A stretch of 64,000 bases of DNA from CAVQAH01 sp963784195 (GCA_963784195.1 CAWARA010000007.1:99038-163037); one strand, 5' to 3'; positions 1 through 12,765 are shown, numbered from the stretch's first letter. Notes: generated by a model not told the origin, from the letters alone. Numbers and translations are program-made.

Positions 1-1699
<1,699 letters not shown>

Positions 1700-1737
1700 A
1701 CGATGCTTTCTCCGATTTGTCGAGATTCGAAGACCTT

Positions 1738-1790
1738 CGACGAGACACGAGCCACGAACCACGAACTACGGCACTCGATTCGTGGCTTCA
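1738..1790. repeat. Degenerate ACGAACCACG-type repeat array
   Basis: Short intergenic array of the motif (g)acgaaccacga, with an inverted unit (attcgtggctt) at its right end. The same motif occurs at about 13797-13905, 25045-25160, 27470-27620 and 32700-32732, always outside genes. Function unknown. Confidence 0.6.
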
Positions 1791-3399
1791 CGTCGTCCAC
1801 CCCCGCCGATACTCCCGCCGCAGGAACTCATTGGCGTCGCCGTTCGCGCGCGGCTTGTTGGTGATGCGCATCGACGGATCGTACTGAATCTTTCCGCCAG
1901 CCCTGAGCGATGCGATGCCGAGCAGCATCACCTCGGTCAGCGGCGACGCGTAGTCGAACGGGCACGAGATCTCCTCACGTCCCTTGATCGCGTCGATCCA
2001 GTTCATCTCATGATCTTCATGCGGGATGCGGCCCAGCGTCTGCTTCGGCACACCGGCCGACGCGTGCAACGAGTCCGGCAGCAGGCGCGGGTTGAGGCCA
2101 TAGGTATCCTGCAGCATCTTCCCCTTGCTGCCGATGTACAGAATCCCGCCTTCGCCGTTCAGTGTTTCGTCACCGATCTCGGCTGGCTTCGGCGGCGTCA
2201 GGCCGCCGTCGTACCACGTCAGCTTGACCGGCGGCAGCGCACCACGAGCCGGGAACTCGTAGTAGGTCGTCGTCGCATGCGGATAGCAGACACCGTTGAA
2301 CGGCGTCGACAGCGTTTCGATCGTCGTGGGATATCCCAGCTTCAGCGACCAGAACGGGTGATCGATCAGGTGTGCGCCCATGTCGCCGAGCGCACCCTGG
2401 CCCCAATCGACCCATCCACGCCAGTTGAACGGGTGATAGATCGGGTGGTAGTCGACGAGCGGGGCCACGCCGATGAACAGATCCCAGCTCAGTTGATCGG
2501 GAATTTGATACGCGCCCGCCATCGCGCCAGCCAGACGCGCGTCGATGCCGCGCCCATTCCAGCGAAGCGGCTGCTGCGGATTCTCGGGCAGCGGACGCGG
2601 ACGCGGCACACCCTGCGGCCAGATACCCGAGCGGCCGGTTCGTCCAGACGTGCACTTCCCGAATCTCACCAATTGCGCCGGACGTGATGTATTCGTAGCC
2701 GAGCCGCGCCTCGTCGCGTGAATGTCCCTGGTTCCCCATCTGCGTGACGACCTTGCGGTCCTTGGCCTTCTTCGCGAGCATCCGCGCTTCTTCGACCGAC
2801 CAGCACAGCGGCTTTTGCACGTAGACGTGCTTGCCGCGGTCCATCGCCGCCAGCGCAATCGGCGCGTGCATGTGATCGGGCGTCGCCACGATCACCGCGT
2901 CGATGTCTTTCTGCTTGTCGAGCATGTCCCGGTAGTCCCGGTACTTCCCGAGCTTGGGCATCTGCTGCTCGACGAACCGGCGAAGATCGTCCATGTCGTT
3001 GGGCCGCGGCCGCTTCTCGTTCGCCGCGATCTGCGCCGCCGTCGTCTGATGTCGGCGCTTGGGCGGGTCCTGCTGAGCCGCTGGCGGATTCGTCGGAGGT
3101 GGCGGATTCAGCGCCGACTCGAAACGCTTCAGTGCCCGCTCGAGCAGCGCTTCGTCCACGTCGCAGACGGCAACGATGTTCTGGCTGAGGAGCGCCCGGG
3201 TATTGCTGAAGCCCATGCCGCCGATCCCGACGGTGGCAACGTTCACCGTGTCGCTCGGCGCCTGAAACCCCCGTCCGAGCACGTGCCGCGGCACGATGAC
3301 CAGGCCCGCGCCGGCCGTGGCCGTCGTGGCGACAAACTGCCGTCTCGACACGCTCGCCCGCTCGACCCCGTCGCTCTTTTCCGGCTCTCGCTCACTCAT
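1788..3399 (-). pseudogene. Tat-exported Gfo/Idh/MocA-family oxidoreductase, frameshifted
   Basis: Starts MSEREPEK, then a twin-arginine motif SRRQFV and a hydrophobic stretch, so a Tat signal is likely. The N-terminal half carries the NAD(P)-binding Rossmann fold (VGIGGMG) and the QKPLCWSVEEAR segment typical of Gfo/Idh/MocA proteins. The C-terminal half, with GQGALGDMGAHLIDHPFW and the rest of the family's substrate domain, is in another frame. The frames join at 2628-2638, where one extra base interrupts an expected TNRP-x-GIWPQG. The repaired protein would be about 535 residues. Such Tat-type oxidoreductases are common in Acidobacteriota and Planctomycetota and are presumed to act on extracytoplasmic sugars. 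The break could be a sequencing error or a real mutation. Confidence 0.8.
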
Positions 3400-3454
3400 G
3401 GCTTCCCTCGGTTTTTGAATACTGCGCCGTCATTCTAACCCGGTCACCAAAGAC

Positions 3455-3590
3455 CCTTGTGAACCCGTCGCGTTCGTCGTGACCGTCGTGGTCGTTCCCC
3501 ATTCCGTGCCCCGTTGCAGTCGTCTTCGGCGCACGACGACGCTTCCTGAAACGACCACGACGACACGACGGCCGCGACGTTAACCAAGTT
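3455..3590. repeat. GTCGTGGTCGTCGCG-type inverted repeat
   Basis: The intergenic stretch 3400-3732 holds no gene. It contains gtcgcgttcgtcgtgacc and a facing arm cgaccacgacgacacgacg, which can pair. The same sequence family is found in the direct-repeat blocks around the NRPS locus (32130-32190, 47550-47615, 48235-48287). Function unknown. Confidence 0.5.
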
Positions 3591-3732
3591 GCCATCTAGC
3601 CAACGCGCTGCGGGAATTGCCAACTATGCCCGATAAACGTGAGCTGCTAGCACCGGTGCCGGGTTGCCGCCTGCCGCGTCGACGTTACTTCAGCGTCGAC
3701 AGGCGACTACTTGTGGTGTAATAACGCCCCGA

Positions 3733-4627
3733 ATGGAAAAACTGACCCGTCGGCAATTCAGCAACCTGGTCGTCGCCGGCGTCGCAGCAGTGCCGGCCGC
3801 CTTCCGCGCGTCACAGGACGCCAAGGGAACCGTGGCGGGCGTTCAGCTCGGGGCCCAGAGTTACAGCTTTCGCGATCTTTCGCTGGACGACGCCATCGCG
3901 GGGTATGTGAAGGCCGGCCTGGGCTTCTGTGAGCTCTGGCAGGATCACGTGGAGCCGCGCGAGGCGCCCGGAGAGGACCGCGCCAAGCGGCGCGAGAGCC
4001 TGCGGGCCTGGCGGCTGTCGGTGCCGCTCGACGAGTTCACGAAGGTTCGACAGAAGTTCACCGACGGCGGGCGTGCAGCTGACGGCCTACAACCTGAGCT
4101 TCGTCGACGACTTCACCGACGCGGAGATCCGGCGTGGATTCGAGATGGCACGCGCGCTCGGCGTCAAGGTCATCACCGCTTCGTCGACGCTCTCCGTCGT
4201 CCCCCGTCTCGCGCCGGTCGCGAAGGAATTCGGGATCGCCGTCGGCCTGCACAATCACTCGAAGGTCACGCCAAACGAGTTCGCCACGCCGGACGACTTT
4301 GCCGCGGCGACCAAGGGGATGCCGGACCTGATCGCGATCAACCTCGACATCGGGCACTTCACCGCGGCCAACTTCGACGCGCTGGATTATCTCGACAAGC
4401 ACCACGATCGGATCGTCTCGCTGCACATCAAGGATCGCCGGCGCGATCAGGGGCCTTACGTCCCCTTCGGCGAAGGGGACGCACCGATCGTCGCCGTGCT
4501 GCAGCGGTTGCGCGATCGGAAGTGGGCGATTCCCGCGCAGATCGAGTATGAATATCGCGGGGCCGACACGGTCGCCGAGGTGAAGCGCTGCGCCGACTAC
4601 TGCCGCGCGGCACTGAACAAGGCATAG
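3733..4627 (+). pseudogene. Sugar phosphate isomerase/epimerase-like TIM barrel, Tat-type, frameshifted
   Basis: Starts at ATG 3733 with MEKLTRRQFSNLVVAGV, a twin-arginine signal. The barrel follows: GVQLGAQSYSFRD near the N-terminus, then in a second frame GLHNHSKVTPNEF, AINLDIGHFTAANF and VSLHIKDRRRDQG, the metal/substrate-binding strands of the xylose-isomerase-like (AP endonuclease 2) superfamily. One extra base in gacggcggg at 4063-4070 separates the frames (expected FTD-AG-VQLTAYN). Repaired length is about 298 residues. The gene runs directly into the DUF1080 gene (9 bp gap) and an MFS permease, which suggests one operon for uptake and processing of a modified sugar. Confidence 0.8.
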
Positions 4628-4635
4628 GAGCGGAC

Positions 4636-5377
4636 ATGTGGAGTTCAACAGGTCTGGTGCTGCTTGTCGGCGCGATCGCGGCGTTCGGTCAAACCGAGAA
4701 ACCGGTCCCGGAGGCCCCGCGGGTCATACCCATGACCACCGTTAACGTGGAAAACATTCTGACCACTGAGGAGCGCGCGCAGGGTTGGAAGCTGTTGTTC
4801 GATGGCAAGACGACTGCCGGCTGGCGTGGCTACCAGCAGAAGGACATGCCGGCCGGGTGGAGTTGTGATCGACGGCGCGCTCGTCCGAACAAGCGGGGCA
4901 ATCGACATCGTCACCATCCAGCAGTTCGACAGCTTTGAGCTAGCGCTCGACTGGAAGATTCCCGAAGGTGGCAACAGCGGGGTCATGTATCGGGTGAGCG
5001 AAGAGGGAGAGTCCACGTATCACACCGGTCCTGAGGTTCAGATCCTCGACAATCACCGGCACCGCGACGGTAAGAACCCGCTGACATCAGCCGGATCCTG
5101 TTACGCGCTGTACGCGCCGACCAAAGACGTGACTCGACCGATTGGGTCGTGGAACGAGCTGCGCCTGGTCGTCAAGGGCAATCACGTCGAGCACTGGTTG
5201 AACGGCGACAAGATCGTCGAGTACGAGATCAACAGCCCCGACTGGAAGACACGCGTCGCAGGGAGCAAGTTCAAGGAGTGGCCGAAATTCGGCACCTTCC
5301 CCCGCGGTCACATCGCGCTGCAGGAACACGGCAACCGCGTTGAATTCCGCAACATCAAGATCCGGCCGCTGAAGTAG
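4636..5377 (+). pseudogene. DUF1080 (3-keto-disaccharide hydrolase domain) secreted protein, frameshifted
   Basis: Starts at ATG 4636 with a hydrophobic signal peptide. The DUF1080 fold follows: TTEERAQGWKLLFDGKTT in the first frame, then GGNSGVMYRVSE, YHTGPEVQILDN, TSAGSCYALYAP and HIALQEHGNRVEFRNIKIR in the second. The frames meet at 4861-4865, where one extra T breaks an expected PAGW-S-VIDGALVRT. DUF1080 is now named the 3-keto-disaccharide hydrolase domain and is concanavalin-like. The stop codon abuts the start of the MFS permease, so the two are probably co-transcribed. Repaired length is about 247 residues. Confidence 0.85.
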
Positions 5378-6586
5378 ATGGAAAGCGTCCGCTTCCGTCT
5401 CTCGGTGATGATGTTCCTCCAGTACTTCATCTGGGGGTCGTGGTTCGTCACCATGGGCACGTACCTCAGTCAGACACTGGGGTTCTCCGGCGCGCAGGTC
5501 GGCCTCGCCTACGGCGCGACCGCCATCGCCGCTCTCCTCTCGCCTTTCTTCCTCGGCATCGTCGCCGATCGGTTTTTCGCGTCGGAGAAACTTCTGGCCG
5601 TCCTGCACCTCGCCGGGGCCGCACTGATGTGGCTGGTCAGCAGTCAGACTGAGTGGGGAACGTTCTATCCGCTGCTGATTGCGTATGCGCTGTGCTACAT
5701 GCCGACGCTGTCGCTGACGAACTCGGTCGCCTTTCACCACGTCAAGAATCCGGCGAAGGACTTCCCCATCATCCGCGTGCTCGGCACCATCGGCTGGATC
5801 GTCGCGGGCATCGTCGTCGGCAAGTACCTGAGAGCCGACGCGCTGGCGATCCCGATGCAGCTCGCCGCGGGCGCTTCAGCCGTGATGGCTCTTTTCTGCC
5901 TGGCGCTGCCGCACACGCCGCCGAAAGCCGCCGGCGCGCCCTTCTCGGTCCGCGACGCCTTTGGCCTCGATGCGCTGCACCTCCTCAAGGACTCGTCGTT
6001 CGCCGTGTTCGTCGCCGGCTCGTTCCTGCTCTGCATCCCGCTGCAGTTCTACTACGCGTTCACCAACCCGTTCCTGAACGAGATCGGCGCACCGGAGCCG
6101 GCTTTCATCCAGACCTTCGGCCAGATGAGCGAGATCTTCTTCATGCTCCTGCTGCCGACGTTCCTGGCGAGGCTCGGCATCAAGTGGATCATGGCCATCG
6201 GCATGCTCGCCTGGTCGGTCCGCTATCTGTGCTTCGGGTTCGGCGATGTCGGCTCAGGGATGTGGCTGATCTACCTGGGCATCCTGCTGCACGGTGTGTG
6301 CTACGACTTCTTCTTCGTGAGCGGCCAGATCTACACCGATCAAAAGGCCGGCGAAAAAATCCGCGCCGCCGCGCAGGGCTTCCTGAACTTCGTCACCAAC
6401 GGCGTCGGCTACTTTATCGGCGCCTTCGTCTCCGGCCGCGTCGTCGACGCCTTCCGCCTGGCCGACGGCACGCACGACTGGCGCAGCATCTGGCTTGTTC
6501 CCGCTGTTGCATCTGCGGTCGTCATGGTTCTCTTCGTGCTCTTGTTCAGGCCCGCGGGCAACGGTCAGCGGGCGGCAAGGACGTAG
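5378..6586 (+). CDS. MFS permease, nucleoside:H+ symporter-like
   Basis: Intact 402-residue membrane protein with about twelve hydrophobic segments, starting MESVRFRLSVMMFLQYFIWG. The opening segment (QYFIWGSWFVTMGTYL), the FLGIVADRFFASEK loop and CYMPTLSLTNSVAFHH are typical of the nucleoside:H+ symporter (NupG/XapB-like) branch of the major facilitator superfamily. In Acidobacteriota and Planctomycetota this branch usually sits beside sugar isomerases and DUF1080 proteins, as here, so a sugar or keto-sugar may be the real substrate. Its ATG directly follows the DUF1080 stop. The gene is undamaged although three genes before it are frameshifted. Confidence 0.8.
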   Translation: MESVRFRLSVMMFLQYFIWGSWFVTMGTYLSQTLGFSGAQVGLAYGATAIAALLSPFFLGIVADRFFASEKLLAVLHLAGAALMWLVSSQTEWGTFYPLLIAYALCYMPTLSLTNSVAFHHVKNPAKDFPIIRVLGTIGWIVAGIVVGKYLRADALAIPMQLAAGASAVMALFCLALPHTPPKAAGAPFSVRDAFGLDALHLLKDSSFAVFVAGSFLLCIPLQFYYAFTNPFLNEIGAPEPAFIQTFGQMSEIFFMLLLPTFLARLGIKWIMAIGMLAWSVRYLCFGFGDVGSGMWLIYLGILLHGVCYDFFFVSGQIYTDQKAGEKIRAAAQGFLNFVTNGVGYFIGAFVSGRVVDAFRLADGTHDWRSIWLVPAVASAVVMVLFVLLFRPAGNGQRAART

Positions 6587-6590
6587 GTAG

Positions 6591-6668
6591 TCACGTGCGG
6601 ACGTGCGGACGTGCTGACGTGCCCACGTGCTTGCTTGTCACGTGCGGACGTGCTCACGTGCGACGTGC
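6591..6668. repeat. ACGTGC-rich short repeat array (copy 1)
   Basis: Array of acgtgcggacgtgc/tgacgtgc units immediately after the permease. An inverted relative lies at about 11823-11903, so the pair encloses the unknown secreted protein and the TonB receptor remnant. Units are 7-13 bp and lack CRISPR-like spacing. Function unknown. Confidence 0.7.
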
Positions 6669-6675
6669 TCCTGAC

Positions 6676-8304
6676 TTACCTCGTCTTTGCTGTGATGACG
6701 ACCACTCCAATTCTAAGGGTGTTGCGATCGCCGGTCATGGCTTGAAAGACGAACGGCTGCACCGCGAGGTCGGGGAGTGCGGCAACTGAGCCGACTGGCG
6801 GCTGGCCACGGTCTTCGAAGCGCACCACTTCTCCCCGGATTGTGCCTTTCGTCAACAGTTCGAGGCCGAGCGGATCGTGGACGGTCTCCACCAGATTGCC
6901 TGACAGATCCTGATACGCGCCGGTGCGACCGCAGATCGGACAGCTCTCGACATCGGCATGATTCGGGTTGGTGTGCTCGACCTCGTAGTGCGCGCTCGCA
7001 GCAAAGCGGAAGAACGGGCGGATGCCTGCCGCCGTCCTGAGCGTGACCTCGCCTGCCTTGTGCCGCGCCAGCGCCGAGTAGTAGTAGCGCATGTGAAACG
7101 CGTGGGAATGCTGCAGCGCGGGTGCTGACCGGATCTGCCAGGGCTGCAGGTGCTCGAGTCTGGTCTCGAAATCGCAACCTTCGGGGTTGTCGAATGGTCC
7201 GAAGAGTTCGCTCAGGCCCATGGTCTGGCGGAGCCGGTCGGTGACCAACTTCACAGCCGACTCGTACGACGCCGCAAGCGACGCGTCGACGTAGAACCAG
7301 ACATTGGGGTAACGCGGCATCGATTTATCGAAGAGAGTCCTCGGCGGCAGCTGGAAATCCTCCAGTGAGCGCGCACTGACTGTCAGAGCTCTTGACTCCC
7401 CAGGCGGATCCTCGACGGGCCATTCCGTTTTGGGCCGGAAGTTGTACGGCAAAAACTCGCGATCGATCGTCGCGCTATTCCACCGCGACACCCTCGCCAT
7501 CTTCGTTCGTTCGAACATCGTGAGAGGGTCGATCAGACGAGAAAAGTCGACGAAATCTCGCCAGGTGCCATCGAACCGCTCCGGCCATTGGAGCCGGCGG
7601 GCTATCGGGTCGTCGCGTAGCCGACGGCCTTCTTCCTTCAGCTTGCGGAAGGCCGCCTCGTTGTAGACCGACAGGGTCACCGGCGTATCCACTGTCAGGT
7701 ACTTGCGCTCGATATCCTGATCGGTGGCCGTCAGCCTGATGTCCTCCCAGCCGGCCGGCATCGAGCCATGCTTCCCCCACTGTACGTTCACGCGCGGGCG
7801 CATGTGATGCTGGCGAGCGTCGTTCATCGCGGCTTCGCCGCCCTCGAGCAGCCGACCGTGGAAGTACGTCCAGATGCCTTGCAGGCTTTGGCGATCCGGT
7901 GCGTATTCGACCCACATCAACTCGTGATCGCACGGATCGTTATCCTCTGGAAAGTCGATGTCATCTTCCCAGAAGAAGTGGTAAGCAATCAGACGTTGCT
8001 GCGGATGCAGGATGACGGCAAAGTCCTTCAACCCGAAGAACTCTCGAGGTGTCGTGTAGATCCGCGGAGCGAAGCGACGTACGACCTCGAGTTCCTCGGC
8101 GGTCAGCGCCCGCGTCGGCTCGAGTTCGATCGCCCGAGCGTATTCGCGACTCGCCTCATCCAGACTTCGCTCGAGGTGATGCTCGACGCCGCGTTGATGG
8201 TGCGTCTCGGCGGTGTCGGCACGATCAACCGTCTGCCCCCAAGGCAACGTCGCAGCGGCAACGCACGCGATGACGGCAACACTCGTGACGGAAGCGGTCC
8301 ACAT
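6676..8304 (-). CDS. Secreted protein of unknown function with CPICG zinc knuckle
   Basis: 542 residues starting MWTASVTSVAVIACVAAATL, a signal peptide. A short TPR-like helix pair follows (HHLERSLDEASREYARAIEL). The central part has acidic and aromatic motifs such as DHELMWVEYA and YHFFWEDDIDFPED, and the C-terminal part has a CPICGRTG element that may bind zinc. I do not recognise the family. It starts 28 bp after the TonB receptor remnant on the same strand, so the two were probably one operon and it may act on or bind what the receptor imports. The start ATG at 8304 is supported by the signal peptide. Confidence 0.65.
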   Translation of the reverse strand: MWTASVTSVAVIACVAAATLPWGQTVDRADTAETHHQRGVEHHLERSLDEASREYARAIELEPTRALTAEELEVVRRFAPRIYTTPREFFGLKDFAVILHPQQRLIAYHFFWEDDIDFPEDNDPCDHELMWVEYAPDRQSLQGIWTYFHGRLLEGGEAAMNDARQHHMRPRVNVQWGKHGSMPAGWEDIRLTATDQDIERKYLTVDTPVTLSVYNEAAFRKLKEEGRRLRDDPIARRLQWPERFDGTWRDFVDFSRLIDPLTMFERTKMARVSRWNSATIDREFLPYNFRPKTEWPVEDPPGESRALTVSARSLEDFQLPPRTLFDKSMPRYPNVWFYVDASLAASYESAVKLVTDRLRQTMGLSELFGPFDNPEGCDFETRLEHLQPWQIRSAPALQHSHAFHMRYYYSALARHKAGEVTLRTAAGIRPFFRFAASAHYEVEHTNPNHADVESCPICGRTGAYQDLSGNLVETVHDPLGLELLTKGTIRGEVVRFEDRGQPPVGSVAALPDLAVQPFVFQAMTGDRNTLRIGVVVITAKTR

Positions 8305-8332
8305 GTTGAATTCGCCCGCCTTGTGAGGGACG

Positions 8333-11300
8333 TCAGAAGTAGAACTTCAACCCGAACTGGATGATGCGCGCGTTACCAGCGGACAGAATCTGGCCGAATC
8401 CGCTCGACTCACGAGCGATGTTCGGCGGACCGAAGTTCGGATGGTTGAACGCGTTGAAGAGCTCGGTCCGGAACTGCACGTAGCGATGGCCCGAAATCGT
8501 GAAGTTCTTGGACAGGCTGAAATCGAAGTTGGCTACTCCCGGTCCACGCATGATCCCCACGCCGGCGTTTCCGAACGCTTGAGGCGCCGGGCTGAAGGCG
8601 GCAAACGCATCGGTGTTGAACCACCGATTCAGTGTTCGTTCCGACTCCGGCAGCTCGGGATTGCCGACCAGGTTCGGGCGTGCTCGTCGCTCGCCACCCA
8701 GGTTTAATACCGTCGCCCCACCGAGATTGGCTGTCAGCGCCAGGCCACTTTGGAGGACATGGATTCCCGTGATCTGCCAACCGCCGAATGCCAGGTCCAC
8801 TGCCCGGTTCCAATTGGCGCCGAAGCGCCGGTTGCGTCCGAAGGGTAACTCCCATACATAACTCGCGACGAAACGGTGACGCACATCGAACTCCGTCGGA
8901 CCGATCTCGGCGCGCAAGTTGTTGGAATCCTGAGGCTCGCGGAACACACCTGTATCGATGCCAGCACCACCGCCACTCGTCGAAATGTGATCCGGGGCAC
9001 CGCTCAGCGCCTCACCCAACGTGTAACTGACCGTGGCCGTCAGGCCATCCGAAAAACGTTTGTCCAGGCGAACCTGCAGGGAATCGTATGTCGAATTGAC
9101 GCGGTTCTCCATCCACTGGATGTCGCCAAACGCCGGGTACGGACGCGCGCCTGCGGACTGCGTGCCGTCCGGATTCGTAATCACCGCTCGCTGATTCAGG
9201 TTGCGAAAGCCGTTCAGCTTGGTGCCCTTGTTGCCGACATAGGCGACATCCAGCACCACGTCCCGCATCAGCTCGTACTGCACGCCGATGTTGTACTGCT
9301 GGATGTACGGTGTCCGTTGGTTGGGATCCTGAGCGCGGCGCCCCACGGTCGGCGCCAGGGAGTTGGGATCGAGGAGACCTGAGGGGTAGCCGTCGACCAG
9401 CCGAAACGGCGCGGCGGACGCAACGGCCGCTGCCCCGGTCACCCCGGTTTGCAGCAGATTGTCGACCAGGTACGGCGGATTGAAGCCAAGCAGGCCTTCG
9501 CGGCCCTGACGTACGGTGTGGGTGTAGAACACGCCGTAGCCGGCACGAACTACCCATCGCTGCCACGGCGTATAAGCAAAACCGATGCGTGGAGCAAAGT
9601 TGTTGCGATCCGGATGGATCAGCGCCCGCTCGAAAATCCCGCCGTCGGATGCAAACACCATCGTTCCGGTTTCGGGATCGAAGTTGGCGAACTGGTTGTT
9701 CTTCTCGAGAGGCGGCGTCGCATATTCGTAGCGCAGGCCCACGTTGGCTGTGAGCTTGTCGGTCACGCGGTAATCATCCTGGACGAAGTAGAACTGCATG
9801 TTCTGCCCCTGGTCCATGACCGAATAGCTCGTCAGGGCCAGTTGTGAGGGCAGTCCCAGGAGCAGATCGCCAACGGCCCGGTTGGTGAAGCGGCCCTCGA
9901 AGTTCATGCGCCCGATCGTCGCATTCAGGTCGTTGATGCGGGTTTCCACGCGCAGATACTCGGCCCCGAACTTGATGAAGTGGGCGCCCCGATTGAGGCT
10001 GATGGTCGCCCGCGGGTTCCAGGAGCGCGGTGTCTGGAACTGCGGTGTAGAGGTATGCCGGCCAACTGCATCGAAGCCCTAAATGTTCACCTTGGGAACG
10101 CCACCCACGATCGCCGGATCGTTCGGAACATTGCGCAGGCCAATCTCGGCGGGACCGTCGACGCCGAAGTTTGGCGGATACGTGTAGTAGTCCCCACGCG
10201 AATAGCCGAAGCGGAAGTCGCCGACGAGGTTCGACGACAGCGTCCATGTCAGTCCGAGGGCCAGACCCTGCGAGCGATTGTCGTTATCCCCAAACGCATC
10301 ATTGAAGGATCCTTCAGCGAGCCCGGCAATGGTGCCGGCCGGAACGTGAGCGTATCGACGAAACTGTAACGTCCGAAGATCGTGGCCGCATTTGAGAGCA
10401 GATGATCCAGCCGGACGTCGAATTGATCCTGCCGGGTGTCGGTCACCGGCGTCGACGCGTAGATGGTCGATCCGGCGACGTTCGGATCCGGAATCAAGGC
10501 GACGATAGCTGCGCCGACAGGATCCCACCGATCGCGAGGAATGACCCACTGTCCGTTGGCGTTGCGGCTGAACTCGGGGCGCCCCGCCGCGAACGGATCG
10601 ACGACTGCGCCGCTGAACAGGCCCGCCTTTTCCGCTGCTGTTGGCACCTGGCGCACGCGCGGGACACCTTCTTGATCGCGCAGGCCTTCGTAGTCGGCGA
10701 ACCAGAAGGTCCTGTTTCGCACGATCGGTCCGCCTGCGGCTCCTCCGAACTGATTGCGCTCTCGCTTGGGCTTCGGCGCGCCGAGCGCATTCGAGAAGAA
10801 GTTGTTGGCGTCGAGCCGATCGTTGCGGAGGAACTCGTAAATGCTTCCGCGGATGGCGTTCGTGCCGGACTTGATGGTTGCGTTCACGACGGCGCCGGAG
10901 CTTCGACCATATTCGGCCGAGTAGGCGTTGGTCTGAATCTTGAATTCCTGAAGCGCTTCGATCGACGGTTGCACGAGCTGAACGTTCTCTCCGCGAAATG
11001 AGTTCGAGTACGAGATGTTGTCGACGCCGTCGAGAAGGAAGACGTTGTTGAACGTCCGGTTGCCATTCACGTTGAGCACGCCTTTGAAATTGACGCTCGC
11101 CAGCCGTGGGGTGCCCGGCAGGACGCCTGGCGACAGCAACGCGAGCTGGTTATAGTCGCGGCCATTCAACGGAAGCTCGACAATTCTCTTCTGATCGACG
11201 ACCGAGCCTCGTGACGATGTCAGAGTGTCGAGCAGTGGACTTTGGCCGACGACCTCCACCGACTCCGTCAGCTGGCCCGCTGTGAGCTCGATATCGATAC

Positions 11301-11613
11301 GTGCGACCTGGGCAACCTGCAGCGTGACGCCGGTGCGCACGGTCTTCTGGAAGCCGGCGCTCTCCGCACTGACCGAGTATTCGCCGGGGCGCAAGCTGGG
11401 GACCACGAAGCCGCCATCTTCGCCGGCCAGCGTGCGCGTGGAGATGTTCGTCTGAACGTTGGTCACGATCACCGTCGCACCGGGCACCACGGCTCCGGAG
11501 GTGTCCCTGACCGTTCCGGCGATCGTTGCGGTTTCCTGTTGTGCGTGCACCACCGGCAGTCCCAGCACGCACCACACGAGCGATATTGCGAACTGCAGAC
11601 GATATTTGGACAT
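8333..11613 (-). pseudogene. Oar-like TonB-dependent receptor, broken by a frameshift and an in-frame TAG
   Basis: The N-terminal segment (from 11613) has a signal peptide, a carboxypeptidase-regulatory-like beta-sandwich (ATIAGTVRDTSGAVVPGA) and a plug with VVDQKRIVELPLNGRDYNQL, as in large Oar-like receptors of Acidobacteriota. The beta-barrel continues to a C-terminal ...FGLKFYF with terminal Phe. One missing base at 10337-10345 shifts the frame. Then a TAG at 10079-10081 interrupts VNI-x-GFDAVGRH, where CAG (Gln) would fit, so a C-to-T change is likely. The repaired protein would be about 1,090 residues. Two independent lesions make real decay more plausible here than for genes with one indel. 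Confidence 0.8.
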
Positions 11614-11822
11614 GGCATCCTCCGAGCCAAGGTGAGCGGATCGTGCCCAGCCGCCAAGCGTGGGCCGTCACATCATCTCATGTCGTGGAGAGTGTGGGAG
11701 GTTGCCGTGAAATCGGTGTGACGACGTGTAATCGATTGCGTAACGAGAATCGCCAGCGGAAGAACGTCAGGTACGGCAGAGCTGAGGAGCACCTACCAAC
11801 GTGTGTGGCTAGCGCCCCAACA

Positions 11823-11903
11823 GCGCCGAAGCACGTCAGCACGTAAGCACGTGACAAGCAGCACGTGCGCACGTCCGCACGTCGCACGTCCGCACGTGCT
11901 CTT
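11823..11903. repeat. ACGTGC-rich short repeat array (copy 2, inverted)
   Basis: gcacgtcagcacgtaagcac and following gcacgtccgcacgtc units are the reverse complement of the array at 6591-6668. It lies in the 11614-12829 stretch, which holds repeats only and no convincing gene. Confidence 0.7.
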
Positions 11904-11960
11904 AGCTTGACGAGTGCGGTCAGGCCGACACTGAGCCTCGCCTCAAGGTCAGCGTCTGTG

Positions 11961-12296
11961 GTTAGCGAGTCAATTTGCGCCGAAGCATGTCGGCCCGCGG
12001 CGCCCCCGCCTCCGCCAAGGCTTCGGCGAGGTCTCGCCGGAGCTCGAAGAGCGAAGGCGGATCGGCCGGACGCGCGGAAAAATACACCTCCGGCGATGGC
12101 CTTACGATCCCGCTCCGGCTTGGGTGGCCCGAGCGCCGGTGCGCAATCAGTTGGGCAGCTGGGTGATCCGTACAGCAGTGGCGAATCGGCGCCTCCGCGG
12201 CAGGGAGCGCCTGCGGTGCATTTTTCGAACTGACGCTTCGCGCTGGCCGCATCGCGCCGCGAGCCGACATGCTCCGGCACAAATTGACTCGCTAAC
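11961..12296. repeat. Palindromic interspersed repeat family A, copy 1
   Basis: 336 bp element bounded by near-perfect inverted ends: gttagcgagtcaatttg at the left and caaattgactcgctaac at the right. The ends extend to 36 bp with three mismatches. Inside are a second inverted pair around gcggaaaaa and catttttcgaac, and a central ccaatcagttgg-like palindrome. Six copies occur in the window. Spurious ORFs run through all of them on both strands. Confidence 0.85.
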
Positions 12297-12529
12297 GAGA
12301 TCTCTTCAAACCTCTCAAGCGATCAAGCCGATTGGCTGAGAATCATCGCGAGTTGTCCATTCGAGGTCGGGAGTTCGGCTCGCCCTTCGGCAAGCTCAGG
12401 GCCTCCTGAGCCCGCGAATGACCCGAAGGGACCTCGGTCAGCCAAAGTCAGCAAGGTGCCCGTCTCGGAATCACTGTGGGTAATCATGCAGGGCTGCCGG
12501 TTACGCAGTGCCGACCTTGGACGACCGAG

Positions 12530-12765
12530 GACCTTGGAGCGAGGCACGCGCTGCGCCCCTCGCGAGCCACGGGGCGCGGGAAAACGGGCGGAGCGATTCC
12601 ACGCGGCGAGTTCCTGGCGTGTGATCCGCGTCGATCTGACAACCACCGGCGCATCAGTGCGCCTGGCATGTGTCGCACACACGCATCCGTACTCGACGCG
12701 GGGGCGAGCGCAGCGAGAGTCTGAGCGCAGGCCGTTTTCCGGCTCGCGGAAGGGGGCCTCGGGCG
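12530..12765. repeat. Interspersed repeat family C, copy 1
   Basis: Contains the hairpin ggcgcatcagtgcgcc and conserved flanks shared with about 29855-30075 and 55060-55345. The rest of 12297-12829 shows no gene. Confidence 0.5.

Noticed and set aside
6591..6668. Possible CRISPR array in the ACGTGC repeats
   Set aside because: Units are 7-13 bp, overlap and have no unique spacers of even length, and no cas gene is near.
10079..10081. Recoded TAG (pyrrolysine or readthrough) in the TonB receptor
   Set aside because: CAG (Gln) fits the alignment, the gene has an additional frameshift, and no recoding signal or machinery is seen.
11961..12296. Integron attC site (ends GTTAGC...GCTAAC)
   Set aside because: attC ends read RYYYAAC at the 5' side and GTTRRRY at the 3' side; here the order is reversed. 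The elements are also too long and no integrase is present.
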